64,000 nt of DNA from Leifsonia sp. C5G2 (GTDB lineage Bacteria; Actinomycetota; Actinomycetes; Actinomycetales; Microbacteriaceae): assembly GCF_013359685.1 (NCBI RefSeq), contig NZ_JABFMV010000005.1:124001-188000 (forward strand), written 5' to 3'. Made by a program: the position numbers and the translations under genes. Of this stretch, positions 45,130-54,445 are shown piece after piece. Under the pieces are notes generated by a model that saw nothing but the letters and a program-made list of their open reading frames with translations, was not told where the DNA came from and searched no databases. Numbering within the stretch: the first letter of the stretch is position 1; every line of letters begins with the position of its first letter.

Positions 45130-46821
45130 TCAGCCCGAGCAGTAGGTCAGGTCGACGGTCGAACCCTGCGGGACGTCCCCTACCAGCGACTGCGTATGCA
45201 CCATCGTCGCGCCCTTGTCCTGCGGGCAGCTCGGGTCGGGTTTCGGGTTCGACGACAGGCCCAGCTGCGTCAGTATCCCCGACGCCGCCTGGAGGGTCTG
45301 CCCGGTCAGGTCCGTCAGCGTGACCTTGCCGCTCGAGACGTGCAAACCGACCGCGTCGCCCTCGTGCGCGGATGCATTGGCCGCCGGATCGGTCGAGATG
45401 ACGATGTTCGCGGGGATCGTCGGCGAGTTCTCCGAGGTCGTCGGACCGACGGTGAGCCCGGCCTGCTGGAGCGCTTGGCTGGCGGCGTCGACGGTCATGT
45501 TGTGCACATCCGGCACGGAGACCGTCTTCTTGCCCGAGGAGACGTAGAGCGTGATGGTGTCGCCGGTCGCGACGACGATCCCCGCGCCCGGGTCCGTGCG
45601 CACGATCTCGCCGGACTGGTAGGTGGGGCTCGGCTCCGTGCTCTGCACCCACTTCAGCTTCATCGACTCCAGTTCGGCCGAGGCCTTCTCGAGAGTCTGC
45701 CCGGACAGGTTCGGGACCTTGCGCGAGGTGTCGGGCATGGTCGTGCTCGGCGCGAGCCGCAGCACCCAGGCGAGCACCGCGACGATGACCACCGCCATGA
45801 TCGCGATGCCGGCCCAGACCCAGATGACGGGTGGGCGACGCTGCGTGCGCGTCATGGTCTGGTCTTCGGCGAGCTGGCGGAAGGCGGCCTCGGGGCCCGA
45901 GATCTGGCTCGGCGGGGCACCGAACAGGGTCTCGGCCAGTTCGTCCTCGTGCTTGCGCTTCGGCACCCGGCCGGACGCGGCCTCCTCGAGGTCGGCGCGG
46001 AACTCGGCCACCGTCTGGTAGCGCTCGAAGCGGTCCTTGGTCAGCGCACGAGCGACCACGACGTCCATCGCCGGCGAGACCTTCGGGTTGACCGTGCTCG
46101 GCGCGACGGCCGTCTCGCTCACGTGCTGGTAGGCGACGGCGACGGGGGTGTCCCCGCGGAACGGCGGACGACCGGTCAGCATCTCGAACAGCACGACGCC
46201 GGTGGAGTAGAGATCGGTGCGGGCGTCGACGGATTCGCCCTTCGCCTGCTCCGGCGAGAAGTAGCTGGCGGTGCCGAGCACGGCGGTCGTCTGGGCCACG
46301 GTCGCGGAGGAGTCGCTGATCGCCCGCGCGATGCCGAAGTCCATCACCTTCACCTGGCCGGCCTTCGTGATCATCACGTTGCCGGGCTTGATGTCGCGGT
46401 GGACCACGCCGGCGCGGTGCGAGTACTCGAGCGCGGTGAGGATGCCCTCCGTGATGCGCACGGCCTCCTGGACCTCGAGCGGGCCCTTCTTGATCAGGTC
46501 TTTCAGCAGCACGCCGTCGACGTGCTCCATCACGATGAACGGCAGCTGCGCCTCGTGGCCGTTCGGCTCGCGGACGGTCTCCTCGCCCGCGTCGAACACG
46601 CGCACGATCGTGGGATGCGTCATCCGCGCGGCCGCCTGCGCCTCCTGACGGAAGCGGGTGCGGAACGCGGGGTCGGTCGCAAGCGACGGCTTCAGCAGCT
46701 TGATCGCGACGGTGCGCCCCAGCCGGGTGTCGGTCCCGCGGTGCACGTCGGACATGCCGCCCCGGCCGATGAGTTCGCCCACCTGATATCGGCCTGCGAG
46801 CAGGCGGCTATCTGGGCTCAA
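45130..46821 (-). CDS. pknB: Ser/Thr protein kinase PknB with three PASTA domains
   Basis: This 563-residue receptor kinase has GRYQVGELIGRGGMSDV at the start, VVHRDIKPGNVMI and DFGIARA. A membrane helix (VIWVWAGIAIMAVVIVAVLAWVL, about 330-355) is followed by three PASTA domains that bind muropeptides or lipid II (mycobacterial PknB has four). The TTG at 46821 is chosen because it has AGAAGGAG upstream and gives the kinase a normal N-terminus. It is the last gene of the fhaA-fhaB-pstP-rodA-pbpA-pknA-pknB run and regulates cell-wall growth. Confidence 0.95.
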   Translation of the reverse strand: MSPDSRLLAGRYQVGELIGRGGMSDVHRGTDTRLGRTVAIKLLKPSLATDPAFRTRFRQEAQAAARMTHPTIVRVFDAGEETVREPNGHEAQLPFIVMEHVDGVLLKDLIKKGPLEVQEAVRITEGILTALEYSHRAGVVHRDIKPGNVMITKAGQVKVMDFGIARAISDSSATVAQTTAVLGTASYFSPEQAKGESVDARTDLYSTGVVLFEMLTGRPPFRGDTPVAVAYQHVSETAVAPSTVNPKVSPAMDVVVARALTKDRFERYQTVAEFRADLEEAASGRVPKRKHEDELAETLFGAPPSQISGPEAAFRQLAEDQTMTRTQRRPPVIWVWAGIAIMAVVIVAVLAWVLRLAPSTTMPDTSRKVPNLSGQTLEKASAELESMKLKWVQSTEPSPTYQSGEIVRTDPGAGIVVATGDTITLYVSSGKKTVSVPDVHNMTVDAASQALQQAGLTVGPTTSENSPTIPANIVISTDPAANASAHEGDAVGLHVSSGKVTLTDLTGQTLQAASGILTQLGLSSNPKPDPSCPQDKGATMVHTQSLVGDVPQGSTVDLTYCSG

Positions 46822-46900
46822 TGCGGACTCCTTCTGGGTGCTGACTCCGGCTAGTGTAGCGGTGCCTTTCTGGGTATCTCCTCGGGCGCGGCCGGGCGGG

Positions 46901-48625
46901 TCAGGGCTTGCTGCCGCCGCTGCTGCCGCCGGCTCCCGCGCCGGGCGCCGGGGTCGACGAGACCACCTCGTAGGAGAGCGGCTTCGACTGGTCGGACTCG
47001 ACCGACTCACCGCAGAAGATCGTGTAGGTGAGCTGGTAGGTGCCCGCGGCGCTCGGCGACCAGATCATCTTCGTGTCGTTGACCGGGGTCTGCGGCTGGC
47101 CGTTGACGAACAGGCGGCGGCCGACGAGGTTCTGGCCCGCCGGGCAGGTGGCCGAGCCGAAGTTGACCGTGATCTGCGAGTTGGGCGTGCCCTGGCCCGA
47201 GGGCGGGTTGGCGGTCACCGTGTCGGTCGGCGTCTGGATAGGCGCCACCGGCCCGTAGACCTTGACCGAGATGGTCGAGCCCTTCGGGACCGGTCCGGTC
47301 GGGTTGACCGAGTACACCTTGTTCGCCTGGTCCTGGGTGGTCGCGGCGTTGCCCTGCGACACGTCGGCGACCATCCCGAGGCCCTGCAGCTTGTCGCGCG
47401 CCTGGTCGGCGGTGAGGCCGAGGAAGTCGCTCTCGGTGATCTGCACGGTGTTGCTCGTCGGGGTGGGCGACGGCTTCGGCGAGGTGGTCTGCGTCTGCGT
47501 GGGGGTCGTGGAGGGTGTCGGGCTGGGCGCGGCCTTCGGCTGGGCGACCAGCGCGATGATCGTGCCGATCAGCACGAGGGCGAGCAGCGCGATGAGGGCG
47601 ATCAGCGGCCACGTCCAGCGGCTGCGCTTGCGCTCCTCCACCGGCGCCTCGGTCTGCTCCTCCTCGACGGCCATCGCGGCGGTGGCGGGGAGCACGGTGG
47701 TGGCCTGCGTCGGCGCGGCCCCGGGCGACTGCATGAGTACAGTCGCGGCGTCGGTCGCCGCGGCTGCGCCGAGGATCGCGGGCACGGCGGCAGCGGCGGC
47801 GCGCACATCGCCGCGGCGGAGCGCCTGCGCGGCGCGAGCCAGGTGGGCGGCGGACGCCGGCCGGTCGGCCGGGTTCTTCGCGATGCAGGCGAACACCAGA
47901 TTGCGGACAGGCTCCGCCACGGTGGCGGGAAGCTCGGGCGGTGCCTCGTTGATCTGCGCCATGGCGATCGCGACCTGCGATTCGCCGGTGAACGGGCGGC
48001 GGCCGGCGAGGCACTCGTACGCCACGATGCCGAGCGAGTAGATGTCGGTCGTCGGCGAGGCGGGGTGGCCGGAAGCCTGCTCGGGCGAGAGGTACTGAAC
48101 CGTGCCCATGACCTGACCGGTCGCCGTGAGCGGCACCTGGTCGGCGATGCGGGCGATGCCGAAGTCGGTGATCTTGACGCGGCCGTCCGGCGTGATGAGC
48201 AGGTTGCCGGGCTTGATGTCGCGGTGCACCAGGCCTGCCGCGTGGGCGGCATGCAGCGCCGCCGCGGTCTGAGCGACGATGTCGAGCGTGCGGTCGGTGC
48301 TGAGGACGTGCTCGCGCTCCAGGATGCTGGAGAGCGCCTCGCCGGGCACCAGCTCCATCACCAGGAAGGCGCTGCCCTCCTCCTCGCCGTAGTCGTAGAC
48401 GTTGGCGATGCCCTCGTGGTTGACGAGGGCGGCGTGGCGGGCCTCCGCGCGGAAGCGCTCGAGGAAGCCGGGGTCGCCGAGGTACTCGTCTTTCAGGATC
48501 TTGATGGCGACGGTACGGCCGATGACGAGGTCCGTGGCCTGCCACACCTCGCCCATGCCGCCGATCGCGATCCGCGACTGCAGCTCGTAACGTCCCCCGA
48601 AGGTGAGCCCTGCTGTGGGTCTCAT
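46901..48625 (-). CDS. pknA: Ser/Thr protein kinase PknA
   Basis: This 574-residue kinase begins TFGGRYELQSRIAIGGMGEVW, has LVHRDIKPGNLLI and DFGIARI, then a Pro/Ala-rich linker. One helix (WPLIALIALLALVLIGTIIALV, about 345-366) and an extracytoplasmic part follow, with a PASTA-like segment (LTADQARDKLQGLGMVADV) and a beta-rich end. Mycobacterial PknA has no PASTA, so this external segment is notable. It overlaps pbpA by four bases and acts with PknB on division and wall enzymes. Confidence 0.93.
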   Translation of the reverse strand: MRPTAGLTFGGRYELQSRIAIGGMGEVWQATDLVIGRTVAIKILKDEYLGDPGFLERFRAEARHAALVNHEGIANVYDYGEEEGSAFLVMELVPGEALSSILEREHVLSTDRTLDIVAQTAAALHAAHAAGLVHRDIKPGNLLITPDGRVKITDFGIARIADQVPLTATGQVMGTVQYLSPEQASGHPASPTTDIYSLGIVAYECLAGRRPFTGESQVAIAMAQINEAPPELPATVAEPVRNLVFACIAKNPADRPASAAHLARAAQALRRGDVRAAAAAVPAILGAAAATDAATVLMQSPGAAPTQATTVLPATAAMAVEEEQTEAPVEERKRSRWTWPLIALIALLALVLIGTIIALVAQPKAAPSPTPSTTPTQTQTTSPKPSPTPTSNTVQITESDFLGLTADQARDKLQGLGMVADVSQGNAATTQDQANKVYSVNPTGPVPKGSTISVKVYGPVAPIQTPTDTVTANPPSGQGTPNSQITVNFGSATCPAGQNLVGRRLFVNGQPQTPVNDTKMIWSPSAAGTYQLTYTIFCGESVESDQSKPLSYEVVSSTPAPGAGAGGSSGGSKP

Positions 48626-50076
48626 TTATTCAGCACCGCCTCTAGTACTTTCCTCGCGATCGGAGCAGCTATGGAGTTACCCGTGCCGCTCTGACCCTGT
48701 CCACCGCCATTTTCGACAACCACCGCCACAGCGAACTCGGGATCGTTCGCCGGCGCGAAACCGGTGAACCACAGCGTGTAGGGGTCGTTCTCCCCGTTCT
48801 GCGCCGTCCCCGTCTTACCGCCGACCTGGACCCCACTTATTCTTGCATTGCTCGCCACGCCACGATCGACGCCGTCCACCATCATCTGCTTGATGGTGTC
48901 CGCATTCTCCTTGCTCACGGGTCGCGAGAACTCTTTGGGCTGGAAGGCCTCGGTCGTCTGCATGTCGGCCGAGCGGATGGAGTCGACCAGGTTCGGCGCC
49001 ATCAGTGTTCCTCCGTTGGCGATCGCCGCCGACACCATCGCCATCTGCAGCGGGGTCGCTTTGTCGTTCATCTGGCCGAACGAGCCGAGGGCGCGCTTGG
49101 CCGGATCGGTGTAGAGCGGGTACACGCTCTTCTCGACCGGGATGGGGATGCTGAGGTCCTGGTTGAACCCGAACTTGTCGGCCTGGTCCTTGATGACCTG
49201 CGGCTTCAGCTGCATCCCGAGCTCCGCGAAGGGGATGTTGCAGGAGAAGATCTGCGCGGTCGCGATCGAGACCGTCGCGCCCGGTCCGCAGGTGGTGAGG
49301 GAGTCGTTCTTCACGATCGTCGGCGAGCCCGGAAGGGGGAGCGAGGCCGGGTTCGGAAGCTGGCTGTCCTTGGTGTAGTCGCCGGTGCCGAACGCACTTG
49401 CGCTCATCACGGGCTTGAACGTCGACCCCGGCGGGTTCAGGTCGCCGCCGATCGTCCGGTTGATGAGCGGGTCGCCTTTGGCGTCGAGCAGTTGCTGGTA
49501 GTTCGACTCCACGGTCTTGCCGTCGTGAGAGGCCAGCGTGTTGGGGTCGTACGTGGGCTTCGACACCATGGCGAGGATCTTGCCCGTCTTGGGTTGCAGG
49601 AGGACCACCGCACCCTGGTAGTCGCCGAGCGCATCCCAGGCAGCCTGCTGTGCGACGGGGTCGATGGTGGTCTCCACCGTCGCGCCTTGCGGACTCTTTC
49701 CGGTCAGGACGGCGTTGATGCGGTCGAAGAACTGCGAGTTGGACGAGCCGCTCAATTTGTCGTTGAGCGCCCCTTCCAGCCCGGTGGGCTCCCCGTTGAT
49801 CGGGAAGAAGCCGGTGACCGCGGAGTAGAGGGGGCCGTTGCTGTAGACGCGCTGCCACTTGTACACGTCGTTCGACGGCACGGACTGCGCCACCGGCTGA
49901 CCGGCGACGAGGATCGCCCCGCGCTGCGCCTGATAGCTGTCGTTGAGGGCGCGGGTGTTGCGGGCATCCGCCCCGAGGCTGTCCGCCTGGAACACCTGGA
50001 GGATCGAGGTCGACACCAGCAGCGCCAGGAACATGGCGACCACGATCGTGCTCACCCGTTTGATCTCGCGGTTCAT
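48622..50076 (-). CDS. pbpA: Penicillin-binding protein PbpA (class B transpeptidase)
   Basis: This 484-residue protein has an N-terminal helix (VSTIVVAMFLALLVSTSILQVF) and a transpeptidase domain with SxxK in PPGSTFKPVMSA, an SCN motif in AQIFSCNIPF, and KTGT in VGGKTGTAQN. It crosslinks peptidoglycan and works with the SEDS protein encoded directly upstream (the genes abut). PknB-pathway control is likely, as in relatives. Confidence 0.95.
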   Translation of the reverse strand: MNREIKRVSTIVVAMFLALLVSTSILQVFQADSLGADARNTRALNDSYQAQRGAILVAGQPVAQSVPSNDVYKWQRVYSNGPLYSAVTGFFPINGEPTGLEGALNDKLSGSSNSQFFDRINAVLTGKSPQGATVETTIDPVAQQAAWDALGDYQGAVVLLQPKTGKILAMVSKPTYDPNTLASHDGKTVESNYQQLLDAKGDPLINRTIGGDLNPPGSTFKPVMSASAFGTGDYTKDSQLPNPASLPLPGSPTIVKNDSLTTCGPGATVSIATAQIFSCNIPFAELGMQLKPQVIKDQADKFGFNQDLSIPIPVEKSVYPLYTDPAKRALGSFGQMNDKATPLQMAMVSAAIANGGTLMAPNLVDSIRSADMQTTEAFQPKEFSRPVSKENADTIKQMMVDGVDRGVASNARISGVQVGGKTGTAQNGENDPYTLWFTGFAPANDPEFAVAVVVENGGGQGQSGTGNSIAAPIARKVLEAVLNK

Positions 50077-51483
50077 CTAGCTCACCACCAGCCGGGGTTG
50101 GTTGCGGACGGTGTCGGACAGCCGCAGCAGCAGCGCGACGATGATCCAGTTGGCCACCAGCGAGGAGCCGCCGGCCGCCAGGAACGGCGTCGTCAGACCG
50201 GTCAGCGGGATGACGCGGGTCACGCCGCCGATGACGATGAAGCACTGAAGGGCGACCGTGAACGACAGGCCGACCGCGAGGAGCTTGCCGAAGTCGTCCT
50301 GCCCGGCGAAGCCGATGCGCAGGCCGCGCGCCACGAACACCAGATAGAGCGCGAAGAGGGCGAACAGGCCGGCGAGGCCGAGCTCCTCGCCCAGGCTCGC
50401 GATGATGTAGTCGCTCTGCGACACCGGGGTGATCCAGGGCTGGCCTTGGCCCAGTCCCGTGCCGATGAGGCCGCCGTGCGCAAGCCCGAACAGGCCCTGG
50501 ACCAGCTGGAAGCTGCCGCCGAGCGCGTTGTAGACGTTCGGCGAGAACGGCGTGAGCCAGTTGGCGAAACGGTCGTGCACGTACGGCAGCAGCTGGCTGG
50601 CGACGACCGCGCCGCCGACGATCAGGAGCAGACCGAGGATGACCCAGCTGATGCGCGCCGTGGCGACGTAGAGCATGACGAGGAACAGGCCGAAGATCAG
50701 CAGACCGGTGCCGAGGTCTCGCTGGAACACGATGACCGCCATGGCCATCAGCCAGACGACCAGCAGCGGCCCGAGATCGCGGGCGCGAGGGAACCGGATG
50801 CCGAGGAACTTCTTGCCGACCACCGACAGCGACTCGCGCGTCTGCACCAGGTAGCCCGCGAAGAACACGGCGAGGCACAGCTTGGCGATCTCGCCGGGCT
50901 GGAAGCTGAACGGCCCGATCCCGATCCACACCCGTGCGCCGTAGATCTCCTTGCCGATGCCCGGCAGCATCGGAAGAAGCAGGAGCACGAGGGCAGCGAG
51001 GCCGAAGAGGTAGGTGTAGCGCTGCAGGATGCGGTGGTTGCGGATGAGGACGATGACGGCGATCGCGCAGATGATGGCGATCGCGCTCCAGACGATCTGC
51101 TTGACGCCGGCGCTGTCCCATCCCGCGTCCTTGTAGTGGATGTCGATGCGGTAGATCTCGGCGATCCCGATGCCGGTCAGCAGCGTGGCGATCGGGAGCA
51201 GGAACGGATCCGCCTGCGGCGCGACGAAGCGGAGGGCGATGTGCATCCCGATCACGAGGGCCGACAGGCCCGCCCCGAGGTAGACGAGGGTGAGATCGAC
51301 GTGCCCAAGCGCGCCCAGCTGCACGAGCACGACCGCCGCCGCGTTGATGCCGCACGCGATGACCAGCAGGAAGAGCTCGAGGTTGCGCAGCTTCGCGGGA
51401 AGGCGCAGCCGCTTCACCGGCCCGGTGGCGTTCCGGGTCGGCCTGGCCTGCTCGCGCGCGGCCGTTCTACTGTCCGCCGGCAT
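50077..51483 (-). CDS. rodA: SEDS peptidoglycan glycosyltransferase RodA/FtsW
   Basis: This 468-residue polytopic protein has ten or more helices and the SEDS motifs VFQRDLGTGLLIFG (catalytic Asp region) and LGEELGLAGLFALF. It polymerises glycan strands from lipid II together with PbpA, encoded immediately downstream. The start overlaps the end of pstP by 17 bases. The location in the kinase operon supports RodA, the elongation enzyme, over FtsW. Confidence 0.94.
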   Translation of the reverse strand: MPADSRTAAREQARPTRNATGPVKRLRLPAKLRNLELFLLVIACGINAAAVVLVQLGALGHVDLTLVYLGAGLSALVIGMHIALRFVAPQADPFLLPIATLLTGIGIAEIYRIDIHYKDAGWDSAGVKQIVWSAIAIICAIAVIVLIRNHRILQRYTYLFGLAALVLLLLPMLPGIGKEIYGARVWIGIGPFSFQPGEIAKLCLAVFFAGYLVQTRESLSVVGKKFLGIRFPRARDLGPLLVVWLMAMAVIVFQRDLGTGLLIFGLFLVMLYVATARISWVILGLLLIVGGAVVASQLLPYVHDRFANWLTPFSPNVYNALGGSFQLVQGLFGLAHGGLIGTGLGQGQPWITPVSQSDYIIASLGEELGLAGLFALFALYLVFVARGLRIGFAGQDDFGKLLAVGLSFTVALQCFIVIGGVTRVIPLTGLTTPFLAAGGSSLVANWIIVALLLRLSDTVRNQPRLVVS

Positions 51484-52717
51484 TGTCCAGCTGCTCCACG
51501 ATGTTCCTGGCCGACTGCAGGTCGTCGGCGTTGATGGTCTGCTCGACCTGCTGCTTGTCGTACGTGGGAAGTCCGTCGACCGGCACGTCGGTCTCCTCGT
51601 ACAGGTGCGAGAGGCTGATCGGCCCGATGCCCTGCTGAACGCCCTGGAAGATGGCGACGCGCCCGTCCTGCGACTCTCCGACGTAGTACCTGGACTGCGT
51701 CCACTGGTAGCCGAAGAAGATCGCTAGCACGATCGCGACCACGAGCACGATGAGCCCGACCATCCAGGTGAGGCGCCGGCGCCTCACGCGCCGGGCGTCC
51801 TCCTCGATGAGCTCGTCGAGGTAGTCCTCGGACTGCGGTTCGAAGTGCGTCGGGCCGGTGGCCGGGCGGATGGGGTGCAACCGGAGGGCCGGAAGGCGCG
51901 AGGCGCGCGTCGCGGGCTTTGGCTCCGATCCGAACTGCAGCGGGGCCGCCGCCGAACCGACGGTGACCGGGTCCTTCAGCACGTCGCCCCGGGTCGTGTC
52001 GCCGATGTCGAGCACCACGGCCGTGACGTTGTCGGGCGCGCCGGCGTCGAGGCTCTGCTTCAGCAGGCGCTCGGCGACCTGCCTCGGGCCCTCCTTCGAC
52101 GCGAGCGCTGCCTGCATGTCGTCGTGCTTGACCACGCCGCTCAGTCCGTCGGAGCAGATCAGCCAGCGGTCGCCCGGGCGCGTGTCCAGCGTCCAGGTGT
52201 CGATCTCGGGGGAGGCGTCCACATCGCCGAGCACGCGCATCAGCACCGAGCGCCGGGGGTGGACCATCGCCTCCTCCTCCGTGATGCGGCCGCTGTCGAC
52301 GAGCCGCTGCACGAAGGTGTGATCGGTGCTGACCTGCTTCAGCTCGCCGTCCCGGAACAGGTAGATGCGGGAGTCGCCGATGTGGGCGAAGGCGATCTCG
52401 TCGCCGACGCGCACCATGGCGCTGACCGTGGTCCCCATCCCGGTGAGCTCCGGATGCTCGAACACGGTCTCGGCGAGCAGCGAGTTCGCGGCGATCAGGG
52501 CCGACTGCAGCGCGAACTCCGCCTCCCCGGCCGTCTCGTACTCGCGGTCGGCCTCCCGGATGCGGGTGACGGCGATGGCGGAGGCGACGTCGCCTCCTGC
52601 GTGGCCGCCCATCCCGTCGGCGACGACGAACAGGTCCCGTCCGGCGTAGCCGGAGTCCTGGTTGTTCGAGCGGATCTTCCCGACATGGGAGATGGCCGCC
52701 GCCTTGTTCGCCGCCAC
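51467..52717 (-). CDS. pstP: PP2C-type Ser/Thr phosphatase PstP
   Basis: This 416-residue phosphatase has a PPM domain with SNNQDSGYAGRDLFVVADGMGGHAGGD (metal-binding Asp), GDSRIYLFRDG and CSDGLSGVV. A basic linker (about 260-310), a helix at about 315-338 and a C-terminal extracytoplasmic part follow. It reverses PknA/PknB phosphorylation. The GTG at 52717 lies four bases after the fhaB stop. Confidence 0.95.
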   Translation of the reverse strand: MAANKAAAISHVGKIRSNNQDSGYAGRDLFVVADGMGGHAGGDVASAIAVTRIREADREYETAGEAEFALQSALIAANSLLAETVFEHPELTGMGTTVSAMVRVGDEIAFAHIGDSRIYLFRDGELKQVSTDHTFVQRLVDSGRITEEEAMVHPRRSVLMRVLGDVDASPEIDTWTLDTRPGDRWLICSDGLSGVVKHDDMQAALASKEGPRQVAERLLKQSLDAGAPDNVTAVVLDIGDTTRGDVLKDPVTVGSAAAPLQFGSEPKPATRASRLPALRLHPIRPATGPTHFEPQSEDYLDELIEEDARRVRRRRLTWMVGLIVLVVAIVLAIFFGYQWTQSRYYVGESQDGRVAIFQGVQQGIGPISLSHLYEETDVPVDGLPTYDKQQVEQTINADDLQSARNIVEQLDNAGGQ

Positions 52718-52721
52718 CGGG

Positions 52722-53315
52722 TTACCGCCGCAGCTCGAACGTGGTCGTGCCGATCTTGATCGGCGTGTCGAGCGGGACCTGGGTCGGGACGGTGACGCGG
52801 CGGCCGTCGAGGAAGGTGCCGTTGGTCGAGTCGAGATCCTGGATCATCCACTCGTCGTTCCAGAGAAGCAGGCGGGCGTGGTGGGTGGAGGTGTAGTCGT
52901 CGCGGATGACGAGGTTGGAGTCGCCGGAGCGGCCGATCGTGATCGGGTCGCGGCCCAGCGGCAGCTCGGTGCCGGCACGAGGGCCGGAGGTGATCACCAG
53001 GCGCCGCGCGGTCTGCACGCTGGCGTTGGTGCCGCCGCTCGCGCGGTTGGCGCCGGACGGGAGGGTGGAGACCGGAGCCGCCTTCATCACCGGCTCCGTC
53101 GGGCCGGCAGGGGCGGGGCGCGGAGCGGCGGGCGCGCTCGCCGCAGCGGCTGCCGCCGGGAACGGCGAGGCCGCCGCCTGCGACTCCGGCAGCTTGCGCA
53201 CGCGCTGGCCGAAGAGGTCGGTGCGGAGTGCGTAGACGATGCCGAAGACGAACAGCCAGAGCAGCAGGAGGAAGCCGAACCGCAGCACCAGCAGGGTCAG
53301 CTCGCTGGGGTTCAC
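52722..53315 (-). CDS. fhaB: FHA-domain protein FhaB (FipA-like)
   Basis: This 197-residue protein has an N-terminal helix (LTLLVLRFGFLLLLWLFVFGIVYAL, about 6-30), an Ala/Pro-rich linker and a C-terminal FHA domain (about 118-197) with GRSGDSNLVIRDDYTSTHHARL and DLDSTNGTFLDG. It binds phosphothreonine and links the kinases to division proteins. The GTG start at 53315 overlaps the fhaA stop by four bases. Confidence 0.93.
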   Translation of the reverse strand: MNPSELTLLVLRFGFLLLLWLFVFGIVYALRTDLFGQRVRKLPESQAAASPFPAAAAAASAPAAPRPAPAGPTEPVMKAAPVSTLPSGANRASGGTNASVQTARRLVITSGPRAGTELPLGRDPITIGRSGDSNLVIRDDYTSTHHARLLLWNDEWMIQDLDSTNGTFLDGRRVTVPTQVPLDTPIKIGTTTFELRR

Positions 53316-54049
53316 GAGGGACCCCAGAAGTTGCCGACGTCGTGGCGTCTGGTCGCGTCGTCCACCCGTCCGGGCGAGGAGGGCGCGGCTTGGGGCAGCA
53401 CCCGGAAGACGATGCGCGTGCGGCCGATGCTGATGACCGACTCGGGCTGGAGGATGGCCTTCTTCAGCGGCTGGCCGTCGAGCTTCGACCCGTTGGTCGA
53501 GCCGAGGTCCTCCACCTGGGCGCGCTGGCCGTCCCACGTGACCAGGATGTGCCGGCGGGAGATGCCGGTGTCGTCGACGGTGATGTCGGCCTCCGCGCCG
53601 CGCCCGACCACGGTGCGCGAATGCGTCAGCGGGTAGTGCCGGCCGTCGATGTCGAGCACGGGCGTCCAGGCGACGTCGCCCTTCACGTTCTCGGACTCGA
53701 CCTGCAGCATCCCGACGGAGAGCTCGGCGTCCTCCTCCAGCTCGATCGAGATGCCGCCCGCGAACTGGTAGTGCTGCGAGCGGGCATGCTTCTGCACGAA
53801 GTCGATCAGCTCGTCGGTCAGCGCGGCGCCCATCGACCTCATGCGCGAGTAGTCGGGCGGCGACATGCGCAGAACGAAGCGATTGGGCGCGAGCACGCGG
53901 TCGCGGCTGACCACGGCGGCCCGGGTGTCCAGCTCCTTGCGGAGGGCGCTGGTGAGCTCGACCGGCTGCAGCCCGGAGCGGAAGGTCTTCGCGAACGCGC
54001 CATTGACGGCACGCTCGAGCCCCCGCTCGAAGTTGTCCAGAATGCCCAC
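53312..54049 (-). CDS. fhaA: FHA-domain protein FhaA (DUF3662 + FHA)
   Basis: This 245-residue protein has an N-terminal DUF3662 domain (GILDNFERGLERAVNGAFAKTFRSGLQPVEL) and a C-terminal FHA domain (YPLTHSRTVVGRGAEADI, then DDTGISRRHILVTWDG and DLGSTNGSKLDG). In mycobacteria FhaA binds the phosphorylated MurJ pseudokinase; here MurJ lacks that domain, so the partner must differ. It is the first gene of the block. Confidence 0.94.
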   Translation of the reverse strand: MGILDNFERGLERAVNGAFAKTFRSGLQPVELTSALRKELDTRAAVVSRDRVLAPNRFVLRMSPPDYSRMRSMGAALTDELIDFVQKHARSQHYQFAGGISIELEEDAELSVGMLQVESENVKGDVAWTPVLDIDGRHYPLTHSRTVVGRGAEADITVDDTGISRRHILVTWDGQRAQVEDLGSTNGSKLDGQPLKKAILQPESVISIGRTRIVFRVLPQAAPSSPGRVDDATRRHDVGNFWGPS

Positions 54050-54190
54050 AGTCTCCCGCTTCCGGCTCGATGACTACATGCATGTTAGTCGGAACCCTGG
54101 AAAACGCCCTGGCTATCCGGTGAAGATCCGTCCTCGGGAGGATGCCCGATTCGTGATGCATCCGGCCGTCGTGTTACAGTCTCTTGGTTC

Positions 54191-54274
54191 GCGCGAGTGG
54201 CGGAATTGGCAGACGCGCTGGCTTCAGGTGCCAGTGCCCGCAAGGGCGTGGGGGTTCAAGTCCCCCCTCGCGCA
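54191..54274 (+). tRNA. tRNA-Leu (CAG)
   Basis: A class II tRNA with a long variable arm: acceptor GCGCGAG/CTCGCGC, D-arm TGGCGGAATTGGCAGACGCG, anticodon loop TTCAGGT giving CAG, variable arm TGCCCGCAAGGGCG, T-arm GGGGGTTCAAGTCCCCC. No CCA is encoded. Confidence 0.96.
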
Positions 54275-54280
54275 CGACAC

Positions 54281-54325
54281 GACGGCTGAGTCCCGGGTTA
54301 CCGGGGCTCAGCCGTTTTTCGTTTC
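54281..54325 (+). terminator. Terminator after tRNA-Leu
   Basis: An inverted repeat (ACGGCTGAGTCCCGG pairing with CCGGGGCTCAGCCGT, one mismatch) is followed by TTTTTCGTTT, immediately after the tRNA. Confidence 0.92.
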
Positions 54326-54445
54326 TCCAGCGGTCGCCCGATCTCGAGTCCGTCGTGCACGTCATCGATGGGTAGAACGGCTCGTCCTTTCCAGTGAGGC
54401 CTCGCATCGCACCACGCGGTCGACCGGAAAGGAAGAGAACCACGC

